Positions 39,964 to 48,144 of a stretch of 64,000 nucleotides of DNA are shown here, piece after piece. The first letter of the stretch is position 1, and every line of letters starts with the position of its first letter. Origin of the DNA: Brachybacterium muris (lineage in GTDB: Bacteria > Actinomycetota > Actinomycetes > Actinomycetales > Dermabacteraceae); NCBI RefSeq assembly GCF_016907455.1, contig NZ_JAFBCB010000001.1, positions 3,286,001 through 3,350,000 on the forward strand, given 5' to 3'. A program made the position numbers and the translations under genes. The notes under the pieces were generated by a model, which made no database searches, was not told where the DNA came from, and worked only from the letters and a program-made list of their open reading frames with translations.

Positions 39964-42198
39964 TCAGGCGCCGCGGTGCTCCAGCCAGGCGCTGAGCCAG
40001 CTGTCGGGATCCTCGGCGAGGACCTGCGGGGCGCCGTCCTCGACCAGTTCGCCACCGTCGATCCACAGCACCCTGTCGGCAGCGAGCACGCAGTGGGCCT
40101 CCCGGCTGCGCACCAGGGCGGTGCGCCCGGTCATCAGCACCTGCAGGGCGTGCTGCACCTCGGCCTGCTCGGCGGGGGCCACGTCGTCCCCGGCCCGGTC
40201 CAGCAGCACCACGGGGGCGTCGCGCAGCAGGGCCCGGGCGATCGCGATGCGACGCAGCTGACCGTCGGTGAGCACCGGGTCACGAGGGTCGATCATGGTG
40301 TCGTAGCCGTCGGCCAGCATCACGATGAAGCCGTCGGCCCGGGCGCCGCGCGCGGCGCGGGTGACCTCGTCGTCGGTGGCCTCGGGGCGGCCGGCGCGGA
40401 TGGCCTCCCGCACGGTGCCGGTGAGCAGGGCGGGCTCGCGCTCCACCACGGCAAGGTGGGCACGCACATCGGCCACGGGGGCTCCGGCGATGTCCTGTCC
40501 GTCCAGCAGCACGGTCCCGTACTCGGGGGCCGCCGATCGCATCAGGTAGGCCAGCAGGGCGGCGCTCTCGCGACCGTCACGGTCCAGCAGGGCCACGTGC
40601 TGGCCGGCGGGGACGGTGGCGGTGAGGCCGTCCAGCAGGGGGTCGTCGGCGGTGAGGGACTGCAGGGTGATCTCCCCGCGCACCTGGTCCAGTTCCCGGG
40701 CCTCGGCCGGGTCGGCGACGCCGCTGGAATGGTCCAGCAGGTCGCGCAGACGGGTGCCGGCACTCGCGGCGGCCGGCAGCTCCTCGAGATGGCCGATCGC
40801 GCGGTGCATGAGCAGCACCGCCAGGGTCACGGCCCCCAGGGCCAGCACTCGGTCGGTGCCGCTGAGCAGGGCCGTCACGGCAGCGGCGACGGCGATGACG
40901 GTCGCTGCCAGGTCGACCAGGGCCCGGGCACGGCGGGCGGAGGCGCGGGCTGCGCCGGCGCGGCGACCAGCAGCGGCAAGGCCCTCGGATGCGGGGTCCT
41001 CCAGTGCGTAGGCGCGGATGGTGCCGCGAGCGTCCAGCAGTTCCTGGGTGAGATCGGTGAGGGTGCGCTCCTCGGCGGCGGCGCGCTGCTCACGGGCGGC
41101 CACCCGGCGCCTGCCCAGCAGCACCACCAGGGTGTACACCGCCGCGGTCACGCCGACCAGCAGGGCGGTCATGGGGGCGTTCAGCACCAGCACCACCAGC
41201 AGCGCCATCAGGGTCAGCACGCCGGTGGCCAGGCACGGTCCGGTGCCGGCCACCAGGTCGCGCAGAGTGGCGACGTCGGCGGTGAAGCGGGTGGGGGGCA
41301 TCGTCCCCTCCGCACGGTCCTCGGGGCTGCCGTGGCGGTGGAGGTGCTGCAGCAGCCGGCCGCGCAGATCGGTAGCGGCACGCGCCCCGGCGCGTTCGAG
41401 CAGGGCGGTGCGCAGGGCTGCGACCAGGCCGTACAGGGCCAGCAGCCCGCCCAGCAGGAGCGCACCGTCACGGGTGGGCGGTTGCAGGGCGTGGTCCAGT
41501 GCCAGCGGGGTAACCGCGAGCATCCAGATGCCCAGCACCAGCAGCACGCCGGCGCCGAGCACGGACCAGCGGTGGGTGCGCAGGTGGGGGTCGATCAGAT
41601 CGACTGCTGCCGTGAGTCCGCCGCGGCGGGGCACGGGATGGGTCTCACCCTGACCGGCAGCGCCCGATGCATCCTCACGTCGACCTCCGGGATCCGTGCT
41701 CGGAGGGGCTGCGTTCGCGGGGGTGGTACCGGAGGTTCCGGTGCGGGAGGTGCCGGCGCTCGCGGTGCGGGGGCTCGCGGTGCGTGGGCTCGCTCCCGTC
41801 GATCCTGCTGACCGTCCGACGCCACCGGGGGCGACCGCGGCTTGGCCGGCCTGCGGCTGCAGGCTGGCGGGATGCTCCTGCGTCGGGGGCTCCGTGGGGG
41901 TGGGCGCAGGATCCGCTGTCGGAACGGGGTTCGCGGTCGGCGCCATGTTGGCCGTCGGCACCAACGCCGCCGCAGGCGACAGGCTCGATGACGACGCGGG
42001 CAGCGGCGCCGGGGCGGGCTGCGTCCCGGGGGCGGAGGGGGGCCCCGAGGCAGACGGAGTCCCCGAGGCGGGCCTGGCCGGCGCCGCGGAGGGAGAGGTG
42101 CGGCGACGGGGCGTGCCCACCTCGATCCAGGGCAGCTGCTCGTCCCAGGGCAGGTCCTCGCGCACGGGGGTGTCGGGGGCGGTGGGACGCGATGGCAT
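39964..42198 (-). CDS. ABC exporter polypeptide with degenerate nucleotide-binding domain
   Basis: A 744-residue protein. About 215 residues of Pro/Ala/Ser/Thr-rich sequence precede a six-helix exporter domain (begins HLRTHRWSVLGAGVLLV) and an ATPase-like domain. Compared with the intact exporter at 33799: Walker A GPSGGGKST is DRDGRESAA (Lys to Ser545), Q-loop Gln is Arg587, signature LSGGQ is LTDGQ, the Walker B Glu is Arg668 (LLDRA), and the H-loop His is Arg699. The fold-forming residues (RIAIARALLRDAPVVLLD) persist and the frame is open, so this looks like a maintained, non-hydrolysing subunit. GGAGGAG precedes the ATG. A heterodimer with the intact exporter is inferred. Confidence 0.88.
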   Translation of the reverse strand: MPSRPTAPDTPVREDLPWDEQLPWIEVGTPRRRTSPSAAPARPASGTPSASGPPSAPGTQPAPAPLPASSSSLSPAAALVPTANMAPTANPVPTADPAPTPTEPPTQEHPASLQPQAGQAAVAPGGVGRSAGSTGASPRTASPRTASAGTSRTGTSGTTPANAAPPSTDPGGRREDASGAAGQGETHPVPRRGGLTAAVDLIDPHLRTHRWSVLGAGVLLVLGIWMLAVTPLALDHALQPPTRDGALLLGGLLALYGLVAALRTALLERAGARAATDLRGRLLQHLHRHGSPEDRAEGTMPPTRFTADVATLRDLVAGTGPCLATGVLTLMALLVVLVLNAPMTALLVGVTAAVYTLVVLLGRRRVAAREQRAAAEERTLTDLTQELLDARGTIRAYALEDPASEGLAAAGRRAGAARASARRARALVDLAATVIAVAAAVTALLSGTDRVLALGAVTLAVLLMHRAIGHLEELPAAASAGTRLRDLLDHSSGVADPAEARELDQVRGEITLQSLTADDPLLDGLTATVPAGQHVALLDRDGRESAALLAYLMRSAAPEYGTVLLDGQDIAGAPVADVRAHLAVVEREPALLTGTVREAIRAGRPEATDDEVTRAARGARADGFIVMLADGYDTMIDPRDPVLTDGQLRRIAIARALLRDAPVVLLDRAGDDVAPAEQAEVQHALQVLMTGRTALVRSREAHCVLAADRVLWIDGGELVEDGAPQVLAEDPDSWLSAWLEHRGA

Positions 42199-42244
42199 GG
42201 CTCTCCTCCGGTCGGGGCGACTGGGTGACCCATGCTGTCCGGGC

Positions 42245-42284
42245 GGGGTGAGCCAGGGGTGAGACGATGATGAGGACATTCTCA
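42245..42284 (-). promoter_or_regulatory. operator-like repeats upstream of the degenerate ABC gene
   Basis: GGGGTGAG occurs twice with an 11-base period (42245, 42256), followed by GATGAGGACatTCTCA (42269-42284), which matches 14 of 16 bases upstream of the glycosyltransferase operon. The 16-mer contains the inverted repeat TGAG-N6-CTCA. The FrnE-like gene diverges 24 bp away and could share control. Confidence 0.4.
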
Positions 42285-42307
42285 GCAACCGATCCCCGGA
42301 GGCCCGC

Positions 42308-43009
42308 ATGGACACCGACCAGCCCGTGACCAGCGAGGACCGCATGATCCTGGTGGACCTGTGGACCGACCTGGTGTGCCCGTGGTGCTACCTGGGCGAG
42401 GCGCGCCTGCACGATGCGATCGAGGCGGAGGGGCTCACGGGCCGGGTGCACCTGCGCCTGCACTCCTTCGAGCTGGACCCCACGGCCCCCGTGGGCGAGG
42501 CGCGCAGCAACATCGCCCACCTGGTCCAGGCCAAGGGCATGCCGGAGCCGGATGTGCGGGCCATGGAGGCGCAGATCCAGCAGCTTGCCGGGGAGCTGCA
42601 CCGCGACTACGCCCCGGAGCGGCCGATGGCCAATACCCGTGCCGTGCACCGAGTGATGCAGGCGGTCCACTCCTCCGCAGGCGAGTCGTCTGCCGGCGAG
42701 CAGGCTGCCGCCGCGTTCTTCCTGGGCCTGCAGCGTGACTACTTCGCCGGCCGCGTGGATCCCTTCGATGCGGAGCAGGTGATCGCGCGGGCCGTCGAGG
42801 CCGGCCTGGACCAGGACACGGCCCGCTCCGCCTGGGAGGGCGCCACCGGTGAGGAGGCCGTCGCGGACGACGTGGCGCTGGCCCAGGAGATCGGCGTGCG
42901 AGGGGTGCCGTTCTTCGTGTTCGACGAGACGTACTCCGCGCCCGGCGCGATCCCGCTGGATGCCTTCCGCCAGGTGCTGCGCTCCCTGGCCGACGGCACC
43001 GCGCCCTGA
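42308..43009 (+). CDS. DsbA family oxidoreductase, FrnE-like
   Basis: A 233-residue thioredoxin-fold protein with CPWC (Cys24, Cys27), the helical insertion typical of FrnE/2-hydroxychromene-2-carboxylate isomerase relatives, and the cis-Pro loop RGVPFFVFD. No signal peptide, so cytoplasmic. FrnE-type proteins act as disulfide isomerases in oxidative stress (Deinococcus) or in polyketide pathways; the former is likelier here. GGAGG is 5 bases before the ATG. Confidence 0.9.
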   Translation: MDTDQPVTSEDRMILVDLWTDLVCPWCYLGEARLHDAIEAEGLTGRVHLRLHSFELDPTAPVGEARSNIAHLVQAKGMPEPDVRAMEAQIQQLAGELHRDYAPERPMANTRAVHRVMQAVHSSAGESSAGEQAAAAFFLGLQRDYFAGRVDPFDAEQVIARAVEAGLDQDTARSAWEGATGEEAVADDVALAQEIGVRGVPFFVFDETYSAPGAIPLDAFRQVLRSLADGTAP

Positions 43010-43077
43010 CAGCTGCACGGGTCGCCCTGAGAGCTGCACGGATCACCCTGACCGGTGCTCTGACCACGCCGTCCTGA

Positions 43078-44004
43078 TCAGCGGGCCAGCAGCTGCTCCA
43101 CCTCGGTGCCCGGGAGGCTCGCGGTCACGGGGGTGCCCCAGGGATCGGTGACAGAGATCGAGCGGCCGTCGTCGGCGAACTCGAGGCCGGCGGTGCGGAG
43201 CCGTGCCGCGAGGGCGTCGAGGTCCTCGCGGGCCGGGAGGGTGAGGGCCACGTCGGCCAGGCCCAGGGAGGCGGCACGGGGGCCGGCCCCGCGGCTGTTC
43301 CAGGTGTTCATGGCGACGTGGTGGTGGTAGCCGCCGGCGGCGGCGAACAGCGCTCCGGGGTGGGTGCCCACGGTGGTCTCGAAGCCCAGGGTGTCGATGT
43401 AGAAGCGGCGGGCGGTCTCCACGTCGCCCACCTGCAGGTGCACGTGGCCCACCACGCCCGGCAGCGCCCCGGTGCCGGTGGCGGCCTGCTCGGTGAGGTG
43501 CTGGTCGAGGTAGGCCTGGGGGTCGATGTACAGGGTGTCCATGACGACCTGGCCATCCTTCCACTGCCAGCTGTCCCGGGGTCGGTCCACGTACAGCTCG
43601 ATGCCGTTGCCCTCGGGGTCGGTGAAGTAGAACGCCTCGGAGACCAGGTGGTCGCCGGTGCCGGCGAAGCGGGAGCGGGGGTCCTGGGCGGCGCGCAGCA
43701 CGGTGCCGGCCAGGGAGGCCTGGTCCGCGAACAGGAACGCCGTGTGGAACAGCCCTGCCTCGCGGGGGTCCACGGCCGGCAGGCCCGGGGTGGAGATCAG
43801 CCGCACGAACGGCACCTGGCCGCGGCCCAGCACCCGGTGCACCTCCCCCGCGCGGCGCGAGGTCTCCTCCAGCGGTGTCAGCGCCAGGGCGTTCTCGTAG
43901 TACGAGCTCATCATCTCCAGGTCGCCCACGCGCAGGGTGACGGCGTCCATCGCGAGGTCGGCGGAGAGGTGCCGATCATCGACCGCGGCAGCATCGAGGT
44001 TCAT
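43078..44004 (-). CDS. VOC superfamily ring-cleaving dioxygenase, CatE/MhqO-like
   Basis: A 308-residue protein with two vicinal-oxygen-chelate modules (about 17-140 and 175-300). Metal-ligand candidates are His in LFHTAF and Glu in GIELYVDRP of the first module and His in VGHVHL and YHHHVAM of the second. Relatives cleave hydroquinones or catechols and are induced by quinones through MarR-type repressors. A good palindrome lies 20 bp before the ATG, whose ribosome site is GAGGA. Confidence 0.85.
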   Translation of the reverse strand: MNLDAAAVDDRHLSADLAMDAVTLRVGDLEMMSSYYENALALTPLEETSRRAGEVHRVLGRGQVPFVRLISTPGLPAVDPREAGLFHTAFLFADQASLAGTVLRAAQDPRSRFAGTGDHLVSEAFYFTDPEGNGIELYVDRPRDSWQWKDGQVVMDTLYIDPQAYLDQHLTEQAATGTGALPGVVGHVHLQVGDVETARRFYIDTLGFETTVGTHPGALFAAAGGYHHHVAMNTWNSRGAGPRAASLGLADVALTLPAREDLDALAARLRTAGLEFADDGRSISVTDPWGTPVTASLPGTEVEQLLAR

Positions 44005-44023
44005 GGAGCCATCCTCACCCCTC

Positions 44024-44043
44024 GTGGTTGAGATATCAACTAC
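44024..44043. promoter_or_regulatory. MarR-type palindromic operator candidate
   Basis: GTGGTTGA-GATA-TCAACTAC: 8-base half-sites with one mismatch around a 4-base centre, directly upstream of the dioxygenase gene. No MarR gene is near, so the regulator would act in trans. Confidence 0.5.
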
Positions 44044-44117
44044 TTGTGGTGTACTTCGCGCAGTGCGGCCATGGTGCGCTTCGCGGCGAGGCCATGATGA
44101 GCTTCGGGAGCAAAGAG

Positions 44118-44148
44118 AAGGGCGGCGGGCACATGGCCCACCGCCCTT
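44118..44148 (-). terminator. hairpin terminator after the NmrA-like gene
   Basis: On the minus strand AAGGGCGGTGGGC / GCCCGCCGCCCTT with a short loop, then CTCTTTG. About 100 bp beyond the NmrA-like stop; the rest of the 246-bp gap shows no gene. Confidence 0.7.
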
Positions 44149-44250
44149 CGGCCGAGTCCGCTCTCCCCTGCGAGCTCGGCGTCTGTCGCTGCGCTCCGGT
44201 GCGCAGCAGGTCTTCACATGCCGGGGATGCTCAGCGCATCGCCCGCCTCG

Positions 44251-45243
44251 TCACTTCCCCTCGTCGCGCAGCACCACCTGGATGGTCTCGTCGATCGCCG
44301 CGGGTACGTCGTCGTCCTCGTAGCCGAGCACGCCCTGGGTGAGGGCCGGGTCGATGGAGAGGTCCACGGCGCGCAGGCGCGAGGCCTCCACCATCGGGAT
44401 GCCGTGCTCCAGGCCCTGGGAGGCGGCGTGGGCATCGGCCTGGGCGACCTGCTCCTCGATGGCCTCGAAGGGGATCAGCGGCACCTGGGTGTCCTGGCCG
44501 AGGGCGGTGATGATGGTGCGGTAGAAGGCCTCGTGCGAGAGGGAGTAGCCGCTGATGGGGTAGGTGCCGCGGTGCTCGCCGTTCTCCATGGCGCCCACGG
44601 CGGCCTGGCCCACCTGGCGGGTGGTGACGGCGGCGGTGCGACCACCCGGGTGGGCGGGGAACACCTCGACGCCGCGGATCATGTCCACGAACATCTTCCA
44701 CAGCGGCATGCGGCCGGGCATGGTGCCGAAGATGTAGGGCAGGCGCAGGCTGGTCACGTCCATCGCGCCGTCGCCCTCGGCGAAGGCCACCTGCTCCTGG
44801 AGCAGGCGGGTGAGCGGGTAGCCGTACTTCTTCAGGCCCAGCTCGGGCATGGTCTCGGCGAACTCGGCGAAGTAGGAGCCGTACACCACGAACTTCTTCA
44901 CCCCGGCCTTGCGGGCCAGAGCCGCCAGGCGCTGCGTGGGCAGCACGTTGGCCTCGTAGAAGAAGCGGGAGGCGGGGGCGGGCGGGGTCACGCGCTCGTC
45001 GGCGCCGATCGCGTACATCACCGCGTAGCAGCCCTTGAGCAGCTCCAGCACCTCCTCGTCGCTCATCTCAGTGACATCGGCGAGGCGGGAGTCGACCGCG
45101 TCACCGAACTCCTCGAAGAGGTCCTCGGTGGGCATCGGCGGCAGCGCCACGGAGGTCACGGTGTACCCGCGGGCAACCAGCTCGCGAATGGTGGAGTGGC
45201 CCAGCAGGCCGGTACCACCAAGGACGAGGACGCGCTGGGACAC
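44251..45243 (-). CDS. NAD(P)-binding NmrA/epimerase-like reductase
   Basis: A 330-residue Rossmann protein of the atypical/extended SDR group. GGTGLLG at residues 9-15 binds the cofactor; the SDR Tyr and Lys may be in VVYGSYF and LKKYGYPLTR. Central LRLPYIFGTMPGRMPL is typical of nucleoside-diphosphate-sugar epimerase-like proteins. Substrate unknown. GTG start with GGAGG 9 bases upstream. Confidence 0.85.
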   Translation of the reverse strand: MSQRVLVLGGTGLLGHSTIRELVARGYTVTSVALPPMPTEDLFEEFGDAVDSRLADVTEMSDEEVLELLKGCYAVMYAIGADERVTPPAPASRFFYEANVLPTQRLAALARKAGVKKFVVYGSYFAEFAETMPELGLKKYGYPLTRLLQEQVAFAEGDGAMDVTSLRLPYIFGTMPGRMPLWKMFVDMIRGVEVFPAHPGGRTAAVTTRQVGQAAVGAMENGEHRGTYPISGYSLSHEAFYRTIITALGQDTQVPLIPFEAIEEQVAQADAHAASQGLEHGIPMVEASRLRAVDLSIDPALTQGVLGYEDDDVPAAIDETIQVVLRDEGK

Positions 45244-45401
45244 GGGGATCAGCCTCCAGGGAGAAGAGCGGGCGATACGTCGACGTTATCCGTTCTCACC
45301 AGGCCATCCTGAGGACCTTCGCCCTTGCTCAGGGCCGTCCATCCCTCGCTCCGGGCCGCCCACCCCTCGCTCCGGACCGCCGTGGCTGGCCCCGGGCCCG
45401 G

Positions 45402-45863
45402 TCACAGCCGGGCGGCGATCTCCTCGGGCAGTTCCGCGGCGGGCTCCTTGCTCCAGCCGCCCTCGGCGCGAGGGGCGATCCGGAAGATCTCCCCCGCGGG
45501 TCCGCCCGCCACGTGGTCGCCCGGGACCACCCACAGCACATCGGCCTCGGCCTCCCACAGCAGTGCCGGGGGCTCGGTGCGGGAGTACCCGTAGTCGTCT
45601 CCCCAGACGTCCTGCCCGGAGGCGTCGCGCAGCAGCACGCCCACGCTGTCGCCGGCCGCATCGATCACCGCGGTGTACTCACCCGAGGGCGATGCCACCT
45701 CGGCCCCCACCTCCGTGATCGGAGCGGGCCCGACGGGCTCCGGCTCCTGCTCAGCGCAGGCCGGGAGCAGCCCTGCGATGCCGACCGCAGCGAGCCCGAG
45801 CAGCAGCGACCGCCTGCTGGCGCCCGGGCCGGGCACCAGGGGCGGCGAGGGCATCATGCTCAC
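45402..45863 (-). CDS. small putative lipoprotein
   Basis: A 153-residue protein with a twin-arginine-like start (ASRRSLLLGLAAVGIAG) and a lipobox LLPAC, so it is probably exported and lipidated at Cys36. The mature part is acidic, with repeated short strands (GDSVGVLLRDASGQDVWGDD) reminiscent of beta-propeller or immunoglobulin-like repeats, and is not recognised. The GTG start overlaps the stop of the M20 gene (GTGA), so it belongs to that operon; an ATG two codons later is an alternative start. Confidence 0.75.
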   Translation of the reverse strand: MSMMPSPPLVPGPGASRRSLLLGLAAVGIAGLLPACAEQEPEPVGPAPITEVGAEVASPSGEYTAVIDAAGDSVGVLLRDASGQDVWGDDYGYSRTEPPALLWEAEADVLWVVPGDHVAGGPAGEIFRIAPRAEGGWSKEPAAELPEEIAARL

Positions 45864-47149
45864 GCGACGCCGTTGCCCGGACCGTCGGCGTCGCGTCCGG
45901 CCGACTCACGGGCGGCCAGCTCCCGGGCCGTGGCGAGCACCCGCTCCCGACGCTCCGGATCGGCGGCGACGGACTGGATCGCCCAGGCCATGGCCAGTGC
46001 CGCGTCGTCCATCAGGTGGTAGGCCTCGTCGGTGGCGGCGGCGGCCGCGAACTCGCGGGTGTGCAGGGGCACGTCCACCCCGGTGATGCCCACGAAGGGA
46101 TGCAGGGAGGGCACCCGCTGGGACACGTTGCCCATGTCGGTCGAGCCGGCCATCACACCGAGGCTCCCGGCCAGCGGCCTGCCCAGCACCTCCATGCCCT
46201 CGTTCCAGGCCTGCCCCAGCACCTCGTCCTGCAGCAGAGGCTCGTAGACGGGCTCGGTGGCGGTGATGTCCAGTTCGCAGCCGGTGGCGACCGCGCCGGC
46301 TCGCAGGCAGTCGAAGAGCCGGTCGCGCAGGGAGGTGAACTGGTCCATGGTCAGCGCCCGGCACTCGAGGTCGATCTCGGCCTTCTCCGGGATGATGTTG
46401 GTGACGCCGGACTGCTGCGGCACCAGGGCCAGTCGCTGCCCATCGGCCACCTGCTGGCGCAGCAGACCGGCCGCGACCTGGGCGATCACGGCGGCGTCGT
46501 TGGCGTTCAGGCCGTCGGCAGGGTTGGCGGCGGCGTGGGCGCCGCGGCCCGTGTAGGTGGCGCGCCAGCGGCCGACGGCCTGGCTGGTGGAGCCGATGGG
46601 GTCGTAGGTGTCGGTGTGGCTCATGGCGTGGGTCATCAGCGACAGGTGCACGCCCTCGAACACTCCGCGTTCGATCAGCAGCTGCTTGCCGCCGCCGTGC
46701 TCCTCGGCAGGGGTGCCGATGACCTGCACTGTCACGTCCAGCTCGGGGGCCGCCTCGACGAGTGCGAGGGCTGCCCCGAGCGAGGCGCCGGCGATGAGGT
46801 TGTGGCCGCAGCCGTGGCCGATGCCGGGCAGGGCGTCGTACTCCACGCACAGCGAGGCCACCAGGGATCCGCCGCCCAGGGTGGCGCGGAAGGCGGTGGG
46901 GAGATCGGCGATGCCGCGCTCCACGGTGAAGCCGGCCTTCTCCAGCAGGTCGGTGACGCGGTCGCGGGCGCGGTGCTCCTCGAAGGAGATCTCGGGGTCC
47001 GCGTGGATGGCGCGGGCGACGTCGAGCACCTCGGCCCGGCGGGCACGGTAGGCATCGGCGATCCGTGCCTTCGCGGGGTCGGGGTGGACCGGAGAGGTGG
47101 AGTCGGGGGCAACAGGGGCGGGGGCGGGGGCGGCGTCGTCGGCGGTCAC
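45860..47149 (-). CDS. M20 family amidohydrolase (peptidase M20D, AbgB/HipO-like)
   Basis: A 429-residue metal-dependent amidase. The family start IHADPEISFEEHRA, the metal-site GHGCGHNLIAGASLG, the catalytic GTPAEEHGGGK and the late GSTDMGNVSQRVPSLHPF with the last ligand are all present. This set is typical of the M20D branch that hydrolyses N-acyl or p-aminobenzoyl-glutamate-type amides. The start is GTG at 47149, with CAGGAT 6 bases before it as a weak leaderless signal. Confidence 0.9.
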   Translation of the reverse strand: MTADDAAPAPAPVAPDSTSPVHPDPAKARIADAYRARRAEVLDVARAIHADPEISFEEHRARDRVTDLLEKAGFTVERGIADLPTAFRATLGGGSLVASLCVEYDALPGIGHGCGHNLIAGASLGAALALVEAAPELDVTVQVIGTPAEEHGGGKQLLIERGVFEGVHLSLMTHAMSHTDTYDPIGSTSQAVGRWRATYTGRGAHAAANPADGLNANDAAVIAQVAAGLLRQQVADGQRLALVPQQSGVTNIIPEKAEIDLECRALTMDQFTSLRDRLFDCLRAGAVATGCELDITATEPVYEPLLQDEVLGQAWNEGMEVLGRPLAGSLGVMAGSTDMGNVSQRVPSLHPFVGITGVDVPLHTREFAAAAATDEAYHLMDDAALAMAWAIQSVAADPERRERVLATARELAARESAGRDADGPGNGVA

Positions 47150-47244
47150 AGGTCGATCCTGCCACGCCCGCACGCGCCCGTCAGGGGGTGTCCGGCCCTC
47201 GTCCGCCCGCCAGGAGTTCAGACCTCCAGCTGGCTGCCCGGCCC

Positions 47245-47928
47245 TCAGCCCTGCCGCATCAGCGGCGGGTTCAGGGAGGTGCCCTCCCCCGCGCGGTACA
47301 GACGGGCGGGCCGGCCACCGGTGAGCAGGGCCCGGGTGCCCAGCTCCTCCACGAAGCCGGGGGTGCGGGTGGCCTTGCGGTGGAAGTTCCCGGCGTCCAG
47401 GCTCACGCCCCACACGTCCTCGTAGACCCCGCGCAGCTGGGAGATGGTGAACTCCGGCTCCAGGAAGGTGACGGCTAGGGTGGTGTACTCGAGCTTGGAG
47501 CGGGCGCGGTCGATCGCCACCTCCAGCACGGTGGCGTGATCGAAGGCCAGGTCGATCTCGGCGAGGTCCTTGACGGCCCACCAGCGGGCGTCGGCCACGG
47601 CCTCGCCTCGCTGCGGCTCGGGCAGGTTCGCGCCGAGCGCCATGAACGCCACGGAGATCACGCGGCCACGGGGGTCGCGGCCGGGCCGGCCGAAGGTGCG
47701 CACCTGCTCGAGGTAGACGGTCTCGCTGCCCAGGGACGCCTCGTCGGACAGCACCCGCTGGGCGGCGTCCTCGAGGTCCTCCTGGGCTGTCACGAATCCG
47801 CCGGGCAACGCCCAGCGACCGCGGTGCGGTTCCTCGTCGCGCTGCACCAGCAGCACGCTCAGCTCGCGCTCGCGAAGGGTGAGGATCACCAGGTCAACCG
47901 CGACCCGGAGGGGCTCGTCGTAGGGCAT
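47245..47928 (-). CDS. NrtR-like regulator: Nudix domain plus winged helix
   Basis: A 227-residue protein. The N-terminal Nudix fold binds ADP-ribose-type ligands, but the Nudix box is eroded (GGFVTAQEDLEDAAQRVLSDEA lacks the REUXEE core), which is characteristic of NrtR sensors that bind but do not cleave. The C-terminal part (FTISQLRGVYEDVWGVSLDAGNFHRKAT) is the NrtR winged helix. NrtR usually represses NAD biosynthesis or salvage genes; none is adjacent, so targets are elsewhere. Leaderless ATG. Confidence 0.85.
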   Translation of the reverse strand: MPYDEPLRVAVDLVILTLRERELSVLLVQRDEEPHRGRWALPGGFVTAQEDLEDAAQRVLSDEASLGSETVYLEQVRTFGRPGRDPRGRVISVAFMALGANLPEPQRGEAVADARWWAVKDLAEIDLAFDHATVLEVAIDRARSKLEYTTLAVTFLEPEFTISQLRGVYEDVWGVSLDAGNFHRKATRTPGFVEELGTRALLTGGRPARLYRAGEGTSLNPPLMRQG

Positions 47929-47934
47929 GGCGGC

Positions 47935-47940
47935 AGGATA
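47935..47940 (-). promoter_or_regulatory. leaderless -10 box TATCCT
   Basis: TATCCT, GCCGCC, then the ATG of the NrtR-like gene on the minus strand. An ACTAGT palindrome lies about 25 bases upstream and could be autoregulatory. Confidence 0.6.
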
Positions 47941-48025
47941 CGAGCGTTCTGGTCGAAATGACTACTAGTGCGGCGGTGGTCACAGCGGAAAACGGGAGTT
48001 CTAGCTCGCATAGAAACGAAAGGGC

Positions 48026-48053
48026 GCCCCGGGACCGACCAAGGTCCCGGGGC
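48026..48053 (-). terminator. hairpin terminator after glpX
   Basis: An 11-bp perfect stem GCCCCGGGACC / GGTCCCGGGGC with a 6-base loop, followed on the minus strand by GCCCTTTCGTTTC. Confidence 0.8.
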
Positions 48054-48144
48054 ACTCCCGTGTCGGGGTCGCCTCGTACCGACCGGATCACGTGACCGGC
48101 CGGGCCGGCGCACGAGTCGATCCGAGTCGATCAGAGGACGATGA

